Assembly: GCA_009778595.1 (NCBI GenBank)
Contig: WRJI01000010.1
Coordinates: forward strand, 1-48,895
Direction: 5' to 3'
DNA length: 48,895 nt
DNA from: Peptococcaceae bacterium
GTDB lineage: Bacteria > Bacillota > Desulfitobacteriia > Desulfitobacteriales > Syntrophobotulaceae
A model generated the notes under the pieces. That model was not told the origin of the DNA. It was given only the letters and a program-made list of their open reading frames with translations, and searched no databases. The position numbers and the translations under genes were made by a program. Below are positions 19,411 to 28,040 of the stretch, piece after piece (within the stretch, counting starts at the first letter, position 1; every line of letters begins with the position of its first letter).

Positions 19411-20499
19411 GTGAAGAAGAGAATTCTTAAACCCTATCAGATCGGGCTGGCGTCTCTGTTGACGCTGATGGTTTTTGTCGCGATTGTTTTTGCTTCGGAA
19501 GGGCCGGTCAATGAGGCTTTTGCGAGTACCCCTGTTTTGTTGGCAGAGCTTGAAGGTGAACCGGAGTTGCAAACAGAAACGGGGCAACAGGCGGAACCCG
19601 GGCAGCAAACGGACTTGGGACAACTGACGGAACCGGAACAACAGACGGGACCCGAACAACAGACGGAACCCGAACAACAGACGGAACCCGAACAACAGAC
19701 GGAACCCGAACAGAAAAAACAGAACATGTTTATTGCAGGGATGAGTTATATCCTGGATGCCCTGAAAGCGTTCACAGAAGTATTGGGGTTTCCTTCTTAT
19801 GCGATAGCTATTGTTATGTTTACCATTATTATTAAATTGCTGGTATTTCCGCTAAACTGGAAACAACAAGTCTCAATGCGAAAAATGGCTGAAGTGCAGC
19901 CGATTCAAGCAAAGCTACAGAAAAAGTATGGTCACAACAAAGAGCTTTATAATCAGAAGATCATGGAACTCTATAAGCGTAGAAAAATCAATCCGGCTTC
20001 AGGATGTTTGCCTATGCTTATCCAGTTACCAATTATCTGGTGTTTCTATAGGATGTTGCTGTCTCATGATTATGGGTCGGGTCCTGCCGCAAAGTTTTTC
20101 TTTCAGCTTTATGAGTTAGGTCATAAAGGGGATCCCTCTCAAATACGTACCTATGTTTTGCCTGTTTTGGTTGGGGCAACGATGTTTTTGGTCATGAAGA
20201 TTACTTCGATGACACAGTCTCCAAAAAAGACTGTGGTGACGAATTCAAAAGGAAAGTCCAAAGAAGTTGAAGCGCCGGCAAACCCAATGATGGGAACCAT
20301 GAAATACATGAATATCTTCATGTCAATCTTCTTCGTTTTTATCATGTTTGGGCTACCTTCCGGTATGGCTTTGTATTTTCTCACATACAACTTGGCCCAG
20401 CTATTGCAGACAGTTCTGACAAACAAGTATCTGGACGCGCAGAAAAAGAAAAAGGCTGCTTTGAAGGATGCTGAGGCTGTCGAAGACATGGCAACTTGA
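19411..20499 (+). CDS. yidC: Membrane protein insertase YidC/SpoIIIJ
   Basis: About 362 residues from the GTG at 19411, placed after GAGGAGG. An N-terminal signal/anchor helix is followed by an acidic Gln/Glu/Pro linker (residues about 50-107) made of TEPEQQ units (18-nt DNA repeat, about 19560-19710). The 60-kDa inner-membrane protein domain begins at AFTEVLGFPSYAIAIVMFTI, with the conserved cytoplasmic hairpin and NPASGCLPMLIQLPI. The repeat linker is outside the insertase fold. The gene follows yidD closely. Confidence 0.95.
   Translation: MKKRILKPYQIGLASLLTLMVFVAIVFASEGPVNEAFASTPVLLAELEGEPELQTETGQQAEPGQQTDLGQLTEPEQQTGPEQQTEPEQQTEPEQQTEPEQKKQNMFIAGMSYILDALKAFTEVLGFPSYAIAIVMFTIIIKLLVFPLNWKQQVSMRKMAEVQPIQAKLQKKYGHNKELYNQKIMELYKRRKINPASGCLPMLIQLPIIWCFYRMLLSHDYGSGPAAKFFFQLYELGHKGDPSQIRTYVLPVLVGATMFLVMKITSMTQSPKKTVVTNSKGKSKEVEAPANPMMGTMKYMNIFMSIFFVFIMFGLPSGMALYFLTYNLAQLLQTVLTNKYLDAQKKKKAALKDAEAVEDMAT
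19560..19710 (+). repeat. 18-bp in-frame minisatellite in yidC
   Basis: Units of ACGGAACCCGAACAACAG, three nearly identical at the right end and more divergent ones to the left, encode TEPEQQ hexapeptides between signal helix and insertase domain. Confidence 0.85.
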
Positions 20500-20544
20500 T
20501 GAAACACTAAGGACGGAATAAGGTTTGGTGGGGGGTATGTTTTG

Positions 20545-21237
20545 ATGAAGACTGTTGAAAAGATTGCCTCAACAGTAGAAAATGCTATTGAGAGCGGATT
20601 GCTGGAACTAGGAATTAATCGGGAACAAGCAAAAATCGAGGTTCTCGAAGAAGAAGGCCGCAGAGGGTTTCTGGGTCTTTTCGGCATGAAGATGGCACGT
20701 GTTAGGATTTCCACTTTGGAAAGTATACGAGACAGCATAGCGTCTGCGGAAGGAGACCGACACAAAAGCGGGAGTGAAGAAGCCGTAGGGGATTTGGCGT
20801 GCAAGTTTCTTCAGGAACTCATTGAGGCAATGGATATAAAGGCGTCTTTCGAGGTTGTTAAAAATGAGGATCAGCATGCAGTGAACATTTCCGGGGAAGA
20901 GCTGGGGATGCTCATAGGGCGGCGTGGCGACACACTGGAGGCGATTCAATATCTTACGAATTTAGCGATATCCAAGATGATGAATGAACGAAAGCGTGTC
21001 ATTGTCGATATAGAAGGATATCGCAAACGGCGAGAAGAGACGTTGTCTAGGTTGGCGAACAAGTTAGCGGATAAGGCGCGAAAAACAGGTAGCCGTGTCG
21101 TTCTTGAGCCCATGAGCCCCCAAGAACGTCGGATGATCCATGTGGCTTTGCAGGAGGATGCGACGGTGTCAACTTACAGTGAAGGCCAGGAACCGAATCG
21201 GCGTGTGGTTATTTCGCCGAAACGCGCGAAGATTTGA
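20545..21237 (+). CDS. jag: Jag/KhpB RNA-binding protein (SpoIIIJ-associated)
   Basis: About 230 residues from the ATG at 20545, following GGGGGGT. The N-terminal Jag_N domain carries EEEGRRGFLGLFG. The KH domain has LGMLIGRRGDTLEAIQYL around 110-130, and the R3H domain has EPMSPQERRMIHVALQED around 190. The arrangement is complete. It probably binds RNA and acts with KhpA in cell-envelope control, by family knowledge. It ends 6 bp from mnmE. Confidence 0.95.
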   Translation: MKTVEKIASTVENAIESGLLELGINREQAKIEVLEEEGRRGFLGLFGMKMARVRISTLESIRDSIASAEGDRHKSGSEEAVGDLACKFLQELIEAMDIKASFEVVKNEDQHAVNISGEELGMLIGRRGDTLEAIQYLTNLAISKMMNERKRVIVDIEGYRKRREETLSRLANKLADKARKTGSRVVLEPMSPQERRMIHVALQEDATVSTYSEGQEPNRRVVISPKRAKI

Positions 21238-21243
21238 GACGAT

Positions 21244-22773
21244 ATGGAAGCGTTTGATGAGACGATTATCGCATTGGCGACGCCCCCGGGTGAGGCGGCG
21301 TTGCATTTGATTCGTATGAGTGGCAATCAAGCGGAAGAGATTATCGAGCGGTGTTTTCAGACACGTTCCACGGCATGGATGCGGGGGGACGTGTCTGTTT
21401 TGTGTTTAGGCTGGTTCTGCGACGGAGAGAAAAAGATTGATCAGGTTTTGGTAACGAGAATGAGGGCCCCCGGATCTTTCACCGGGGAGACTGTTGTAGA
21501 GATTAATTGTCATGGTGGTATGGTTGTTGTCAAAAGGGTTCTGGAAACCTGTTGTCGATGTGGCGCACGACTCGCGCTACCGGGAGAATTCAGCAAACGG
21601 GCTTTTTTAAACGGCAAATTAGATTTGGTTCAAGCAGAGGCGATCATTGATCTCATCAACTCGAAAAATGAGCTTTCCGCTGATTTGGCGCTTGCTCAGC
21701 TGGATGGTATCGTATCTGAGACGGTCACTGCGCTGAGGGAAAAGCTTAAAGATATCCTGACTTCAATTGAGGCAAATATTGATTTCCCGGAAGAGGATGT
21801 GGATCTTCTTCAGACAGAAGCTCTGAGACAAGATCTCCTTCATATCCGTGATGCTATGGCGGAAACGCTGCGTGGAAGCAAAACAGGCAAAATCATTCGA
21901 GAAGGGATTAGGACAATACTTGTCGGAGCCCCCAATGTAGGCAAATCGAGTCTTCTCAACGCGTTGTTGGGTGAAGAACGCGCTATCGTTACCGACATTC
22001 CGGGGACGACACGAGATGAAATCCATGAATCTGCGAACCTCGGGGGGTTGCTGCTGCATTTGATCGATACGGCGGGATTGAGGGAAAGCGAGAATCCAAT
22101 AGAAATTCTTGGTATTGAAAGAACCATGAAGGCTTTAGAGCAAGCGGATGTGGTTTTGTATATGGTTGACGCGAGTTTGGGAACCGAACAAGAAAACGGG
22201 CCAGGTAGGGTTGTAACAAGGGAATCGGTTAGAGCAAGAGAATCGGTTAAAGCAAGGGAATCGGTTAGAGCAAGGGAATCGGTTACAGTAAGGGAATCGG
22301 TTACAGCAAGGGAAAAGGTTACAGTAAGTGATATGGTTACAGTAAGGGATATGGTTACAGTAAGGGAATTCGAGATACTGAAAAAGTATGCGGAAAAAAC
22401 CATTATCTTAATGAATAAGTTTGATCTTGTAGAAGCAGACAAAGAGAAGGATTTCGAAGAGATTGGGATACCTTTTTCCGTAAAAGAGAGGATTGGATTT
22501 GAGAAATTAGAGACGGAATTAAGAAAACGATTTATAGAGCAATTTGATATGTATAGACAGCCATTTTTGGCGAATACACGCCAGATTGAGGCTGTCCGAA
22601 GCGGGCTTCTTTATGTGGATAACGCGTTGACGGCTCTTGATGAAGGCGTTCCTGTTGACCTTGTTTCCATCGATGTTTTAAGAGCGCTAGAAGAAGTTTC
22701 GCTTGTTACGGGGCATGTGGTAAGGGAGGATGTGGTGGAAAGCATATTCGCGAGATTTTGTATTGGGAAATGA
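21244..22773 (+). CDS. mnmE: tRNA modification GTPase MnmE
   Basis: 509 residues, about 50 more than usual. It acts with MnmG to modify the wobble uridine of tRNAs. The N-terminal domain begins IIALATPPGEAALHLIRMSG. The G domain has GAPNVGKSSLLN (G1), DIPGTTRDE (G2), DTAGLRE (G3) and NKFD (G4), and the C-terminus is the conserved FCIGK with the catalytic Cys. The extra residues are an expanded RESVRA-type hexapeptide array between G3 and G4 (22209-22370). The start has only a weak ribosome site, so coupling to jag is likely. Confidence 0.96.
   Translation: MEAFDETIIALATPPGEAALHLIRMSGNQAEEIIERCFQTRSTAWMRGDVSVLCLGWFCDGEKKIDQVLVTRMRAPGSFTGETVVEINCHGGMVVVKRVLETCCRCGARLALPGEFSKRAFLNGKLDLVQAEAIIDLINSKNELSADLALAQLDGIVSETVTALREKLKDILTSIEANIDFPEEDVDLLQTEALRQDLLHIRDAMAETLRGSKTGKIIREGIRTILVGAPNVGKSSLLNALLGEERAIVTDIPGTTRDEIHESANLGGLLLHLIDTAGLRESENPIEILGIERTMKALEQADVVLYMVDASLGTEQENGPGRVVTRESVRARESVKARESVRARESVTVRESVTAREKVTVSDMVTVRDMVTVREFEILKKYAEKTIILMNKFDLVEADKEKDFEEIGIPFSVKERIGFEKLETELRKRFIEQFDMYRQPFLANTRQIEAVRSGLLYVDNALTALDEGVPVDLVSIDVLRALEEVSLVTGHVVREDVVESIFARFCIGK
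22209..22370 (+). repeat. 18-bp in-frame minisatellite inside the MnmE G domain
   Basis: About nine units of the type GTTAGAGCAAGGGAATCG, encoding V-R/T-A/V-R-E-S hexapeptides. They lie between the G3 and G4 GTPase motifs, in a loop where other MnmE proteins have no such insertion. All units keep the reading frame. Confidence 0.9.
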
Positions 22774-22803
22774 GTAGCAGGAGATCAAGGGGCGCAGGGG
22801 TTC

Positions 22804-22905
22804 TTAGTACCTTACAGACGCGAAGCGTCAATAAAAAACAAGAAAATCCACATTCTGAATCCTGAATACTGAATCCTGAATACTTGCGGTCGAAGACCGC
22901 ATTAG
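22804..22905 (+). repeat. Modular hairpin repeat R1
   Basis: Complete module, 102 bp: TTAG edge, mini-hairpin GACGCGAAGCGTC, A-rich core AATAAAAAACAAGAAAATCC, ACATTCT, four heptamers of GAATCCT/GAATACT type, then hairpin GCGGTCGAAGACCGC and terminal ATTAG. It lies between convergent mnmE and the GyrI-like gene, and its right edge creates the stop codon of the latter. Confidence 0.9.
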
Positions 22906-23417
22906 ACAAGGCGTTCTGAGACAAGCCGTTCAAAAGGCATGAAGATATCGGCAATCAGTTTGGTGCCAAAAGAGTTGAGAGAGATGGTATAGCTAACACC
23001 GTTTAAGCGCAAATCGTTTTCGAAAGCGTAAACGCCAAGTTTATCATAGGCGTATGGAAGGTTTTCCAATTTTTCGCTGAATCTGGCGTATAAGCACCCT
23101 CCTACCCGGATTGAGTCTTCATATTGATAAGGGTCGTCTGGTTCTATTTCCTGGGATACTTGAATCATGATACTTTTACTTGTCTTTGTGAATCCGTCGG
23201 CGTCTCTTTCTGCTCGCGAATAGGTAATGACGGGTCCGACTGTTGTTGCGCCTTTATTCTGGATAAAGACACACATCTGGTTGAAAATCTGATTTTCATT
23301 GTTGAGTTCCTTGGGGGAGATTTCTCTGATTAAAACGTTGTTGAGCTTCAAGGTTCTGTTGATACTGACCTTAACCTTTTCTTTTTTGGGTTGAGGTTCC
23401 CAGATTTGAATCGACAT
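22902..23417 (-). CDS. GyrI-like small-molecule binding protein
   Basis: 171 residues; ATG after GGAAGGTGACATATC. The C-terminal part resembles the GyrI-like/effector-binding fold: RVGGCLYARFSEKLENLPYA followed by YDKLGVYAFENDLRLNG and a final strand LIADIFMPFE. No DNA-binding domain precedes it, so it is a stand-alone GyrI-like protein, a class that often binds or hydrolyses small toxic molecules. The terminal residues RLV and the TAA stop lie at the junction with repeat R1. It separates mnmE from mnmG, on the opposite strand. A pair of dyads at 23498-23530 may control it. Confidence 0.65.
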   Translation of the reverse strand: MSIQIWEPQPKKEKVKVSINRTLKLNNVLIREISPKELNNENQIFNQMCVFIQNKGATTVGPVITYSRAERDADGFTKTSKSIMIQVSQEIEPDDPYQYEDSIRVGGCLYARFSEKLENLPYAYDKLGVYAFENDLRLNGVSYTISLNSFGTKLIADIFMPFERLVSERLV

Positions 23418-23497
23418 GATATGTCACCTTCCTAAAATAAAATATTTAAACTTGTGGACAACCATAATGATATCCTTTGTAAAATGGTTTGTGTAGA

Positions 23498-23530
23498 TGA
23501 CGATTGTCATTATATAAATGACAAATGTCA
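23498..23530. promoter_or_regulatory. Paired TGAC-N4-GTCA dyads (operator candidate)
   Basis: TGACGATTGTCA (23498-23509) and TGACAAATGTCA (23519-23530) are two dyads of the same type with centres 21 bp apart, two helical turns. The AT-rich spacer TATATAA between them could be a -10 on the plus strand (TTGTGT, 18 bp, TATAAA). This is the typical layout of a cooperative repressor site. The regulator is not identified. Confidence 0.65.
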
Positions 23531-23686
23531 CGATTTTGTACTACATATGTGGTCTCTCATGTCATGATGATCGTTTTGTTGCCGTCACTTGCACTATGTG
23601 ATTTGGCGTTGTATTCTAGGAGAAGAAGGAAACTATCTGCAGAAAAGCAGAGGCAGAAGCAGAGGTTATGTATGGCTGATGAACCG

Positions 23687-23917
23687 CTGACGGGGCGCTG
23701 TCAGGGCACTGTCGGAACACCGTTGGAACTCTGTCGGAGCCCTGTCGGAGCCCTGTCGGAGCCCTGTCGGAGAGCTGTCGGAACTCTGGTGGAGCGCTGT
23801 CGGAACTCTGTCGGAACCCTGTTGGGGTTCTGTCGGAACCCTGTCGGGGTTCTGTCGGAACCCTGTCGGGGTTCTGTCGGAACTTTGTCAGAGAGCTGTC
23901 GGAATCCTGAAGGATTG
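23687..23917 (+). repeat. 11-bp minisatellite upstream of mnmG
   Basis: About 21 head-to-tail 11-bp units, consensus CTGTCGGAACC, nearly all starting with CTG. Because 11 is not a multiple of three, a reading frame crossing it (23525-23941) repeats every 11 residues. That frame has no good ribosome site and no recognisable domain, so a gene here is doubtful. The array ends about 40 bp before the mnmG start. Confidence 0.9.
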
Positions 23918-23959
23918 ATGTGGGAAAAGAAGTTTATTTGAAAAGGAAGTGGGTCTCAA

Positions 23960-25894
23960 GTGTACATATACTCTGCTGGAAGTTTTGACGTTATCGTCAT
24001 TGGTGCCGGGCACGCTGGTTGTGAGGCAGCGCTTGCGTCAGCCCGGATGGGGCATAGCACGTTACTCTTAACGATGAGCTGGGACCGAGTGGCTTTTATG
24101 TATTGCAATCCGTCATTGGGAGGCCCAGCGAAGGGAAATGTCGTGCGGGAGATTGATGCATTGGGCGGACAAATGGCTATTGTTGCGGACAAAACCTCAT
24201 TACAAGCCAGGAAACTGAATACAGGAAAGGGACCGGCAGTACAAGCGATACGCATTCAAAGTGATAAGAATGCCTATCAGAAAACGATGAAGATGGTTAT
24301 TGCCCAGGAAGAAAATATTGTCATTCGACAGGCGATTGTTCATAGCCTGCATTTAGAAGAACACGGTGTTCGCGGTGTGATAACAACATCGGGGGCATTA
24401 TATAGAGGAGAGGCAGTCGTTTTAACGGGTGGGACTTTTTTGCGTGGAAGAATAATCCTTGGAGATATCGTCTATGATGGAGGCCCCGCCGGTGAAATGG
24501 CAGCGACTGATTTACCAAAACAGTTGTCAGAGATGGGTATTGCCATGAGGCGGTTTAAAACAGGAACGCCCCCACGCATTCTCAGAAGTGATGTAAATTA
24601 TGATGCATTTATGGTGCAAACAGGTGATGATGTGCCAAGGCGGTTTTCGTTTTTGCCGGTGGAGAGTATGTTTTGGGGTCGAGACACCTTGAAACAGAGA
24701 CCTTGTTATCTCGGGTATACAACGGAGAAGACTCATGAGATAATTCGTGAAAATCTGCATAGAGCGCCAATGTTTACTGGTGTCGTAGAAGGTGTTGGCG
24801 CACGTTATTGCCCCTCAATTGAAGATAAAGTCGTCCGCTTTGCACAAAGAAAAAGCCATCAGATTTTCCTTGAACCGGAAGGGTATGATTTGCCGGAACT
24901 ATATGTAGCGGGGCTATCCACAAGTCTGCCGGAAGAAATACAAGTTGAGATCTTGAAGAGCATTCCAGGCTTGGAGCAAGCACAATTGCTCAAGCCCGGA
25001 TATGCGATCGAATACGATTGTATTGGGCCTTCTCAACTAAGCTTAGCTTTGGAGCTCAAAGACTGGCCCGGGCTGTTTTCAGCCGGCCAGGTCAATGGGA
25101 CGTCCGGTTATGAGGAAGCTGCGGGACAGGGAATAATCGCAGGAATTAACGCGGCACTAAAAGTCGAAGGGAAACCTCCATTTATCCTTAACAGATACGA
25201 AGCATACCTAGGGTTGCTCATTGATGATTTGGTAAATCGGGAGATCATGGAACCCTATCGATTGCTTACATCGCGAGCGGAGTACCGCTTATCCTTACGC
25301 AGTGATAACGCGGACATACGATTGACAGAAAGGGGTCGGAAACTCGGACTGGTTAAGGAGGAAAGATGGGTCCGGTTTCAGAAAAAGACAGAGGGGCTTG
25401 AGAAGATAGAGGAGCTATGGCATAACACGGTGTTTTCTCCGAAAGATGAAAGAGTGGCCGAGATAATGGCAGGGGTAAGAAGCACCGCCTTGCGTAGCGG
25501 ACTTAGGATGACAGAGCTGCTTAAAAGGCCGGAGATGACACCTAAGGAAGCCCAAAAGCTTACAAAGCATATCGCCGGAGATACTGCCGACGGATGTGCA
25601 GAACAAGAAAGAGAAATCATCGAAGAGGCGTACTGCAGAATAAAATATCAAGGATATATTAAGTTGCAGGAGGAAGAGATCAATCGTTGTAAACGCATGC
25701 AAAACAAACAATTGCCACACGACCTTCCCTATGATGAAATATATGGATTGGCTAATGAGGCAAAAGCCAGACTCAAGGAGGTTCGACCTATGGACATTGG
25801 ACAGGCGATGAGAATCAGCGGAGTTAATCCGGCAGACATCTCTGTGTTGCTGATCTATTTGGAACAAGAGAGACGCAGATTGCCTTCTGAATAA
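23960..25894 (+). CDS. mnmG: tRNA uridine 5-carboxymethylaminomethyl modification enzyme MnmG
   Basis: 644 residues from the GTG at 23960, following GGAAGTGG. An FAD-dependent partner of MnmE. The FAD-binding motif is VIGAGHAGCEAALASARMG near 13. Conserved segments include CNPSLGGPAKGNVVREIDAL and TGTPPRI, a second nucleotide motif, and the C-terminal helical domain with AMRISGVNPADISVLLIYLE. It is separated from mnmE by a reverse-strand gene, a repeat and a satellite; the usual partner rsmG is not downstream. Confidence 0.97.
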   Translation: MYIYSAGSFDVIVIGAGHAGCEAALASARMGHSTLLLTMSWDRVAFMYCNPSLGGPAKGNVVREIDALGGQMAIVADKTSLQARKLNTGKGPAVQAIRIQSDKNAYQKTMKMVIAQEENIVIRQAIVHSLHLEEHGVRGVITTSGALYRGEAVVLTGGTFLRGRIILGDIVYDGGPAGEMAATDLPKQLSEMGIAMRRFKTGTPPRILRSDVNYDAFMVQTGDDVPRRFSFLPVESMFWGRDTLKQRPCYLGYTTEKTHEIIRENLHRAPMFTGVVEGVGARYCPSIEDKVVRFAQRKSHQIFLEPEGYDLPELYVAGLSTSLPEEIQVEILKSIPGLEQAQLLKPGYAIEYDCIGPSQLSLALELKDWPGLFSAGQVNGTSGYEEAAGQGIIAGINAALKVEGKPPFILNRYEAYLGLLIDDLVNREIMEPYRLLTSRAEYRLSLRSDNADIRLTERGRKLGLVKEERWVRFQKKTEGLEKIEELWHNTVFSPKDERVAEIMAGVRSTALRSGLRMTELLKRPEMTPKEAQKLTKHIAGDTADGCAEQEREIIEEAYCRIKYQGYIKLQEEEINRCKRMQNKQLPHDLPYDEIYGLANEAKARLKEVRPMDIGQAMRISGVNPADISVLLIYLEQERRRLPSE

Positions 25895-26036
25895 GCGGTA
25901 TAAAACAGAATATCCAGCAAAAAACAAAGTTTTGGAAAGACTAGAGGATAAATATCACCGAGATCCTTGCGAATTTTGACAAAACGCTTCCATTTTATCA
26001 TGAAATTTGTTACTATGAAATGGAAAAGGGGTTCAC
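25895..26036 (+). promoter_or_regulatory. mnmG-parA gap with possible promoter
   Basis: 142 bp, AT-rich. TTGACA at 25976-25981 is a perfect -35, but the best -10 at 17 bp is CATGAA, which is poor, so a parA promoter here is uncertain. There is no sign of rsmG or noc, which often occupy this position in Bacillota. Confidence 0.35.
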
Positions 26037-26828
26037 ATGAAAGAAGGGGTTTTTTTGAACAACATTATTGCCATTGCAAATCAAAAAGGTGGCGTGGCAA
26101 AAACGACAAGCGCTGTGAACTTAAGCGCAAGCCTCGCTGAGAAAGGATGCTCTGTCCTTTTGATTGACCTTGATCCACAGGGCAACGCGACCACAGGATC
26201 CGGAATCGCTAAGCAGAAATTGACGAAGTGCATTTATGATTGCCTGATTAACAACACGCCCGTTCAAGATGTCATTGTTGATTCCGGACTTCCAAACTTC
26301 TGGGTAGCACCGGCACGCATCGAGCTTGCAGGGGCTGAGATCGAGCTGGTTGCTGAAATCAACAGGGAGGGAAGACTCGCTTCCACGCTCTATCCTATTG
26401 CCGATTCATACGACTTCATCATCATTGATTGCCCACCTTCACTAGGCCTTCTAACATTAAATGCTCTATGTGCCGCTACCCATGTTTTGATTCCTATACA
26501 ATGCGAGTTTTATGCTCTTCAGGGGGTAACACTCTTGTTGAAAACATTAGATCGCGTTCGCAGATCTATCAATCGGGAACTTGAAATCATGGGGGTTCTC
26601 CTAACGATGTTTGATGCCAGGACAAACTTATCTATTCAAGTTGTTGATGAGGTCAAGAATCATTTTAGAGACAAAGTGTTTAGGACGATCGTGCCTCGCA
26701 ACATTCGATTGAGCGAAGCACCTAGTCACGGTGTGCCTATAATTATTTATGATCCGAAGTCACGCGGGGCGGACGTCTACCGCGAACTCGCGAAGGAGGT
26801 GCTTGAACGTGTCGAAGGTATTGCCTAA
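26037..26828 (+). CDS. parA: Chromosome partitioning ATPase ParA/Soj
   Basis: 263 residues. The deviant Walker A motif is NQKGGVAKTTSAVNLSASLA near 14, with the signature Lys, followed by LLIDLDPQGNAT and YDFIIIDCPPSLGLLTLNAL. It works with ParB and parS in origin segregation and control of DnaA. The ATG at 26037 and an in-frame TTG at 26055 are both possible starts. Its end overlaps parB by 20 bp. Confidence 0.96.
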   Translation: MKEGVFLNNIIAIANQKGGVAKTTSAVNLSASLAEKGCSVLLIDLDPQGNATTGSGIAKQKLTKCIYDCLINNTPVQDVIVDSGLPNFWVAPARIELAGAEIELVAEINREGRLASTLYPIADSYDFIIIDCPPSLGLLTLNALCAATHVLIPIQCEFYALQGVTLLLKTLDRVRRSINRELEIMGVLLTMFDARTNLSIQVVDEVKNHFRDKVFRTIVPRNIRLSEAPSHGVPIIIYDPKSRGADVYRELAKEVLERVEGIA

Positions 26829-27678
26829 AAAGGGGCTTGGGAGAGGCCTTGGGGCCCTTATTAGTGATTCGGCTGTACCAATGAGAGAGATTCAGGAAAT
26901 ACCGCTGGCCGACCTTGATCCAAACCCGGGACAACCCCGAAAGGAGTTTGATGAAGAGAAGCTAAGAGAGCTTGCGCATTCGATCAGCGAACACGGACTG
27001 CTTCAACCCATACTCGTTTATCCTAATGGCATGCGATACTACATTATTGCCGGAGAACGCAGATTCAGGGCGGCGCAAATTGCGGGACTTGAGGACATCA
27101 GCTGCATCGTGCTCGATGAATGCGATAGCCAGAACATGACAGAGAAGGCGCTCATAGAGAACATCCAGCGCGACGACCTCTCTCCGGTAGATGAGGGTAT
27201 GGCATATGCAAGATTAATTGATGACTATGGATTGACACAGGAAGAAATAGCAAATCGTGTTAGCAAAAGCAGATCAACGATCACGAACCTCCTCAGGGTT
27301 GTGCAAATGCCAGAAGAGATCCTAAAAATGATCAGCAACGAGTTTATATCCCTTGGCCACGCAAAAGTTTTGCTTAGCATGGAGGATGTCGATGAACAGA
27401 TACTCATGGCACGACGTATCATCAGGGAGGGGCTGTCTGTGAGAAGGCTGGAAGAGATGATCAAAATGCGATTTAGAGAGCCTGCCCCTATTATCACAAA
27501 AAAAGTTACACCGGTTAAAGAATACAACTATTTGAATGACCTTGAAGCGCAATTGTGTTCTCGTTTTCAGACTAAAGTTAAGCTTAAAGGCACAGCAACA
27601 AAAGGGAAAATCGAAATCGAGTATTTCACGAGAGAAGACCTTGAGAGACTCATGGATGGATGGAGCCTCTCTGTATGA
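26809..27678 (+). CDS. parB: Chromosome partitioning protein ParB/Spo0J
   Basis: 289 residues from the GTG at 26809, eight bases after AAGGAGGT and inside the parA end. It begins SKVLPKKGLGRGLGALISD. Box II with the arginine-rich CTP-binding GERRFRAAQIAGL and the ALIENIQRDDLSP region are intact. The parS-reading helix-turn-helix is LTQEEIANRVSKSRSTITN, and the C-terminal dimerisation end is normal. Three candidate binding sites lie downstream. The parAB transcript probably ends at the hairpin at 27975-28007. Confidence 0.97.
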   Translation: MSKVLPKKGLGRGLGALISDSAVPMREIQEIPLADLDPNPGQPRKEFDEEKLRELAHSISEHGLLQPILVYPNGMRYYIIAGERRFRAAQIAGLEDISCIVLDECDSQNMTEKALIENIQRDDLSPVDEGMAYARLIDDYGLTQEEIANRVSKSRSTITNLLRVVQMPEEILKMISNEFISLGHAKVLLSMEDVDEQILMARRIIREGLSVRRLEEMIKMRFREPAPIITKKVTPVKEYNYLNDLEAQLCSRFQTKVKLKGTATKGKIEIEYFTREDLERLMDGWSLSV

Positions 27679-27688
27679 AATAATAAAA

Positions 27689-27797
27689 CTAACGCGGGCT
27701 CTGCCCGCAAGTATCCAGTATCCAGTATCCAGTATTCAGGATTCAGAATGTGGATTTTCTTGTTTTTTATTGATGTTGTTGCAACCTAAGCGACTAA
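27689..27797 (-). repeat. Modular hairpin repeat R2
   Basis: Reverse-oriented module. It starts CTAACGCGGGC with a TCT loop and closing GCCCGC, has four heptamers, the T-rich complement of the A-rich core and TTGATGTTGTTGCAAC, and ends in GCGACTAA. Its inner end uses the GTTGCAAC palindrome in place of GACGCGAAGCGTC. It begins 10 bp after the parB stop and shares its last CTAA with R3. Confidence 0.9.
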
Positions 27798-27922
27798 TGT
27801 GGTCTTCGACCGCAAGTATTCAGGGTTCAGCATTCAGGATTCAGCATTCAGGATTCAGTATTCAGGATTCAGAATGTGGACCTCTTGTTTTTTATTGACG
27901 CTTCGCGTCTGTAAGGTACTAG
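27794..27922 (-). repeat. Modular hairpin repeat R3
   Basis: Directly fused to R2 through a shared CTAA. Hairpin GTGGTCTTCGACCGC (one stem mismatch against the family), seven heptamers including variants with GCATTC, T-rich core, then GACGCTTCGCGTC and GTAAGGTACTAG. Confidence 0.9.
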
Positions 27923-27943
27923 AGATAATAGGTAGGGGTATCT

Positions 27944-27959
27944 GGTTCCACGTGGAACC
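27944..27959. promoter_or_regulatory. parS: parS site 1
   Basis: Perfect 16-bp palindrome GGTTCCACGTGGAACC, the centre of a 22-bp palindrome covering 27941-27962. The CACGTG core with flanking GTTCC/GGAAC matches the parS consensus (GTTTCACGTGAAAC in B. subtilis) apart from one symmetric pair. It lies 265 bp downstream of parB. Confidence 0.92.
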
Positions 27960-27974
27960 AGATGATAGAAATTC

Positions 27975-28007
27975 GACCGAACCTGATGATCCAGGATTCG
28001 GTCTTTT
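27975..28007 (+). terminator. Terminator of the parAB transcript
   Basis: GACCGAA and CCTG pair with CAGG and TTCGGTC across a 6-nt loop with a single bulged A, followed by TTTT. It lies between the first two parS sites. Confidence 0.7.
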
Positions 28008-28040
28008 ACATATTCAGAGACTCAATGAGATGCAAAGGTC

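Noticed and set aside
23525-23941. Gene over the 11-bp satellite
   Set aside because: No ribosome site, no recognisable domain, and the peptide repeat merely reflects three satellite units.
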